NCBI RefSeq assembly: GCF_026212465.1
Contig: NC_080051.1
Location: 23,608,727 to 23,672,726 of the forward strand
Source of the DNA: Amaranthus tricolor
Lineage: Eukaryota > Streptophyta > Magnoliopsida > Caryophyllales > Amaranthaceae
DNA: 64,000 nucleotides
Direction: 5' to 3'
Each line of letters starts with the position of its first letter. Within the stretch, counting starts at the first letter, position 1. Under the pieces are notes generated by a model, which was not told the DNA's origin, did not search any database, and worked only from the letters and a program-made list of their open reading frames with translations. Below are positions 60,673-64,000 of the stretch, piece after piece. Both the position numbers and the translations under genes were made by a program.

Positions 60673-62671
60673 TATATTTTTCGAGCTTCACAAGTTTTGT
60701 GCCATTTCCTTCGAACTAGTCAAGGGTTCCATCATTTTGATTTTTGGGAAATATGAGGCACTTAAACAATGACTAAATAAGAAAATCATGCTTAAGTTTG
60801 ATTGCAACAACATGATGCTAACAAGAACAATATTAAATACAAGATATAATGTGTTTGATATAGCTACTTATATCTTATTTTGAACTTTCAATTACTCCTT
60901 ACATAGAATAAGGTTTGAAATCAACTTTTCAGCATTTATAAGCTCGTATATTATGTACAAAAATATTCAGATCATGCGTTAACTAAATAATAATTACACA
61001 ATTGAAAATCTTGTAAGCTTTCGATTACTCCTTATATAGAGTAAGGTTCAAAATCGAATCATTTTGTATGATTGGGATGTTTAAGTTTCAACCGTTAATG
61101 ATGTGGAACAATAATGGAAATGCACACTTTTGTATTTGGATTTTGATGCTTAACACAATCGTCAACCTGCAATATTTGGTGAGTGATCAGTGTTTCATGA
61201 TTTACTAATATTCTCGCAAATTACAGATTAAAAAAATTATAATTTTGACTTTTGATGAATTTAAATGGCGAATTAGTCGGAAAAATAATTAAGTCAACAT
61301 TAGAATAGAAAAGGCTAATGTAAAAGCAACCGAAGAGCTATTGTTATGCCTACTTTTACAGATTTTTGAGTTTATTTTAACAATAGTAAGTTTGAAAAAA
61401 AAAAATAATTATGCAGTTGTCAATGATTTATGCAGGGGCAGTTGGTAAACATTGTCAAAGAATAGGGTAGCAACTCCAAGCATAAATCTCTTGTCATGCC
61501 TTGATTAACTCCTTAATTCTTATTACTTGGGTTTGGGAGGCTGAGGGTGTTCATATTTGCTAACTGCACATGTTTAGTGTTTAATCAATTCACTTATCAG
61601 AGTTAGTACTAAGTTAAAACTATTAGAGTCAAAATTAAATAAGTTTTTAATAAGACCAATTAAAATGGTCAAAACTGAAAACAAGTCTACATATAATTTG
61701 TGTACATATTTATATGACAATTTTGTAAATAATTGGACATTTGCTAAAAAGTTTACATTCATATCGAAAAGGTATATATATTCAGGTGAAATTTTTGTAA
61801 ATAATACAAATTTTTTCTTTCATAAAAATGTGCGCACCATTTAAGACAATATACACCTCTTTTACACAACATGTATGTCTTAGTCTGATTTTAGTTTTCA
61901 CCACTTTTCTTTCCATAAAGGTGAGTTGCTTCTCGGAAATATGATTCCCATCGGCTGGTACATGGGGCTAATTAACTCAAAAGGAAGGAAAAGTTGTCTT
62001 GTCTCAAAACCCCTTATATGAAGGTCTTGAGTATGTACCAAATGGAGCACCTTCAAACTTTAGTTATTGCCCTGGTTGGACTAAAATCCTTATTTAGCCC
62101 CATAGAAGAGAGTATAGGATAATAAATTGGATGTCTTATAGTATGAAGAGCTTTTGCTATCATTTTGATTTCCTTCATAGTGAATTGGGAGATCCATGAT
62201 CAACAACCAAATCTGAATGCTAAAACTAAACAATACTATGAGGAGTCCCTAATAATATGCCATGGTGAGACTGAAAAAAGGGGGGTCTACAACCTTGATT
62301 TGGTTGAAAACGTAATGGGGGACTACAACCTTGATTTGGTTTCGAAGGAACTTTATCCTCGATAATAAATTGTTGAGCAATAATCTTCTTTTATCGGTCA
62401 TAGGGATTAACTTTAGGTGTTCTCAATATAAACTTCTGAACTTAACTAATTTTTAAAAGTCATTATCATCAAGATTCCGCAGACAATTCATTGATTATCA
62501 TCCAATAATCAACATGCTATGTGCATACGGCTAATGTTTTGGGCCCAAGGCAGCAATAATAACTGGACAATTTGTAATTGATAAGATTATTTATCAAAAA
62601 AAGCACGCAATAAGACACGGATGAACTTATTTCCATTTATAAGCGCCTCCACTCCCAGAGCTTAGTTCGGT

Positions 62672-62950
62672 ACATTCGCAGTTAGTAACTGCGAATAAAG
62701 AGAAACTGGTCAAAAAAAGTCAAAACACCTGTTCCCACTTACTAACTGCGAACAGAGGAGTCTTGGACAAACAGGATCAACCCTCTATTCACAGTATTTA
62801 GGGATGATGTTGTTCTCAATTAGTAATTACGAACAAGACTTTTGGTCAAAAAAAAAGTTAACAATTTGTTCGCACTTACTAACTGCGAACAACCCCTTTG
62901 TTTTTTTTTGGATCACAATACTTGTTCGCAGTTAGTAAGTGCGAACAGCC
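62672..62950. repeat. Palindromic repeat array 2
   Basis: Five palindromic units of the same family as 5214-5410, starting with TTCGCAGTTA-G-TAACTGCGAA at 62677-62697. The later units are less perfect (GTTCCCACTTACTAACTGCGAAC, TTCTCAATTAGTAATTACGAA). They are spaced by GGTCAAAAAAAGTCAAAAC-type linkers. Confidence 0.78.
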
Positions 62951-64000
62951 CCTATCCTCAGGTTCGGAAATTAGGAATTTATAAATGAAAATAAGTTCAT
63001 ATGTGTCTTATTCTGTGCTTTTTTTTATATAATTAATCTTATCTATTTTAAATTTTCATAATAATTAAAGCTTATTATTTAGCAAAAAAAAAGTCCAAAA
63101 CTTGGTCAAATCCAAGTCAATGATAGTCAATAACCCAATTTTAAGTTACGTTTCAGTCCGTTTTCTCATTTATTAGTTCGTTTAGACCTAATTAGTTTTA
63201 CTATCAGTACAAAGTCATTTATTATAAATAGTCAACATCCTAATGAAGTAAGTTTTCTAAATTCTCTCTAGACTCTAAATAATTCTTATTTTCATATTCA
63301 CATTCGACCTCGGATTAATAAACTTTGTTTATTTATAGATTTATTCAAAGATTTTCAAACTCCTTCAACCATCTTCAAAAACCTTCCGCCTAAAGACTTA
63401 AGCATAACTTGAATTTAGTAACTCTATACTTGGACAGACATTACTACTTTGACATATAATAGACATTATTCTTCATCCATGTAATATAAATTGTTATTAA
63501 GTTTCACCCCGAATATTTTTTAAAATTTAACTATTTGTAATAATAGTATTGCACAATCAAGGGTTTTATAAGGATTCATCCCCAAATTGAGAAAATATTT
63601 AGTGGGCTCTCCCCATTTTGGTTTTACTTGTTTCGGTAAACACAATATGCTGGTTGATAAACAACAACAGCAATGAGATTTTTGTGGATTCGTTGGAAAA
63701 TGAAAGTGACTTCTAACAGTACACTCTAATTCATGTCATAAATGTCCTCCTATTTTAGCCCTTTAACATTTTTCCTTCACATGAAGCATAGTTCCCTCTC
63801 TATTCTCTCATTACCTTTCTCATTTTGTTGTCTTTTATTGTCATTATGCTTGAGATTTTGTAGTAGTTTGCATTTACTGCAATCTTTTTCGATACTACTG
63901 GTAGATTCTAAATTTAAGTGCTTTTTCCTCCACAATTGCTGTTTTCTTCATCTTTTTCTTTCTGGGTTTTAAGGGTTTTTCTATCCTCCTTTGGGTTTTA

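Larger units (their letters stand above)
59506..64000. other. Region upstream of the START gene
   Basis: Holds the hAT-like MITE at 60424 and palindromic array 2 at 62672. The remaining open frames are short, lack conserved motifs and look like chance. No gene recognised to the end of the window. Confidence 0.5.

Noticed and set aside
63742..63972. Hydrophobic small frame near the window end
   Set aside because: Pyrimidine-rich DNA gives Ser/Leu/Phe by composition; no conserved motif and the window ends there.

Overview
The window is AT-rich plant nuclear DNA. The genes carry many GT-AG introns, and the intervening DNA holds a Ty1/copia retrotransposon, Stowaway-type MITEs, TRIM-like miniature retroelements and tRNA-derived SINEs. 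The protein families fit a eudicot. Some repeats look familiar from Caryophyllales, but the species cannot be fixed from sequence alone.

Three genes can be reconstructed exon by exon, all on the minus strand. From right to left: (i) 51915-58894, a six-exon START-domain lipid-transfer protein of 404 aa with hydrophobic segments at both ends; (ii) 29946-42974 (OSC2), an 18-exon oxidosqualene cyclase of 758 aa that closely resembles beta-amyrin synthase; (iii) 893-20818 (OSC1), a second 18-exon oxidosqualene cyclase of 759 aa with the same exon lengths apart from one extra codon in exon 1. Between the two cyclases, at 27758-27877, lies an orphan last exon of a third cyclase. The locus is therefore the remains of a tandem array of at least three triterpene cyclase genes.

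OSC1 is the unusual member. Its frame is intact across 18 exons, but a conserved active-site cysteine is replaced by Asn, a small residue is replaced by Glu after the WDC motif, and the C-terminus has diverged. A 4577-bp Ty1/copia element (20928-25504) sits 109 bp upstream of its ATG in the same orientation, so the 3' LTR with a clear TATA box now occupies the proximal promoter position. Intron 1 has grown to about 9.1 kb (3.0 kb in OSC2) by repeat insertion and local duplication. Exon 4 of OSC1 and OSC2 is almost identical although the neighbouring exons differ by about 13-14 percent, which points to recent gene conversion.

The rest is repeats: TRIM-like elements (one intact with target-site duplication and a recognisable empty site), a tRNA-derived SINE with an 11-bp target-site duplication, Au-like SINE tails, at least six Stowaway MITEs with TA duplications, other hairpin MITEs, a CACTA-like family, and two arrays of a palindromic repeat. 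A tandem-repeat-containing coding fragment at 28488-29243 has no usable start codon. No P450, glycosyltransferase, rRNA, functional tRNA gene or CRISPR array was seen.
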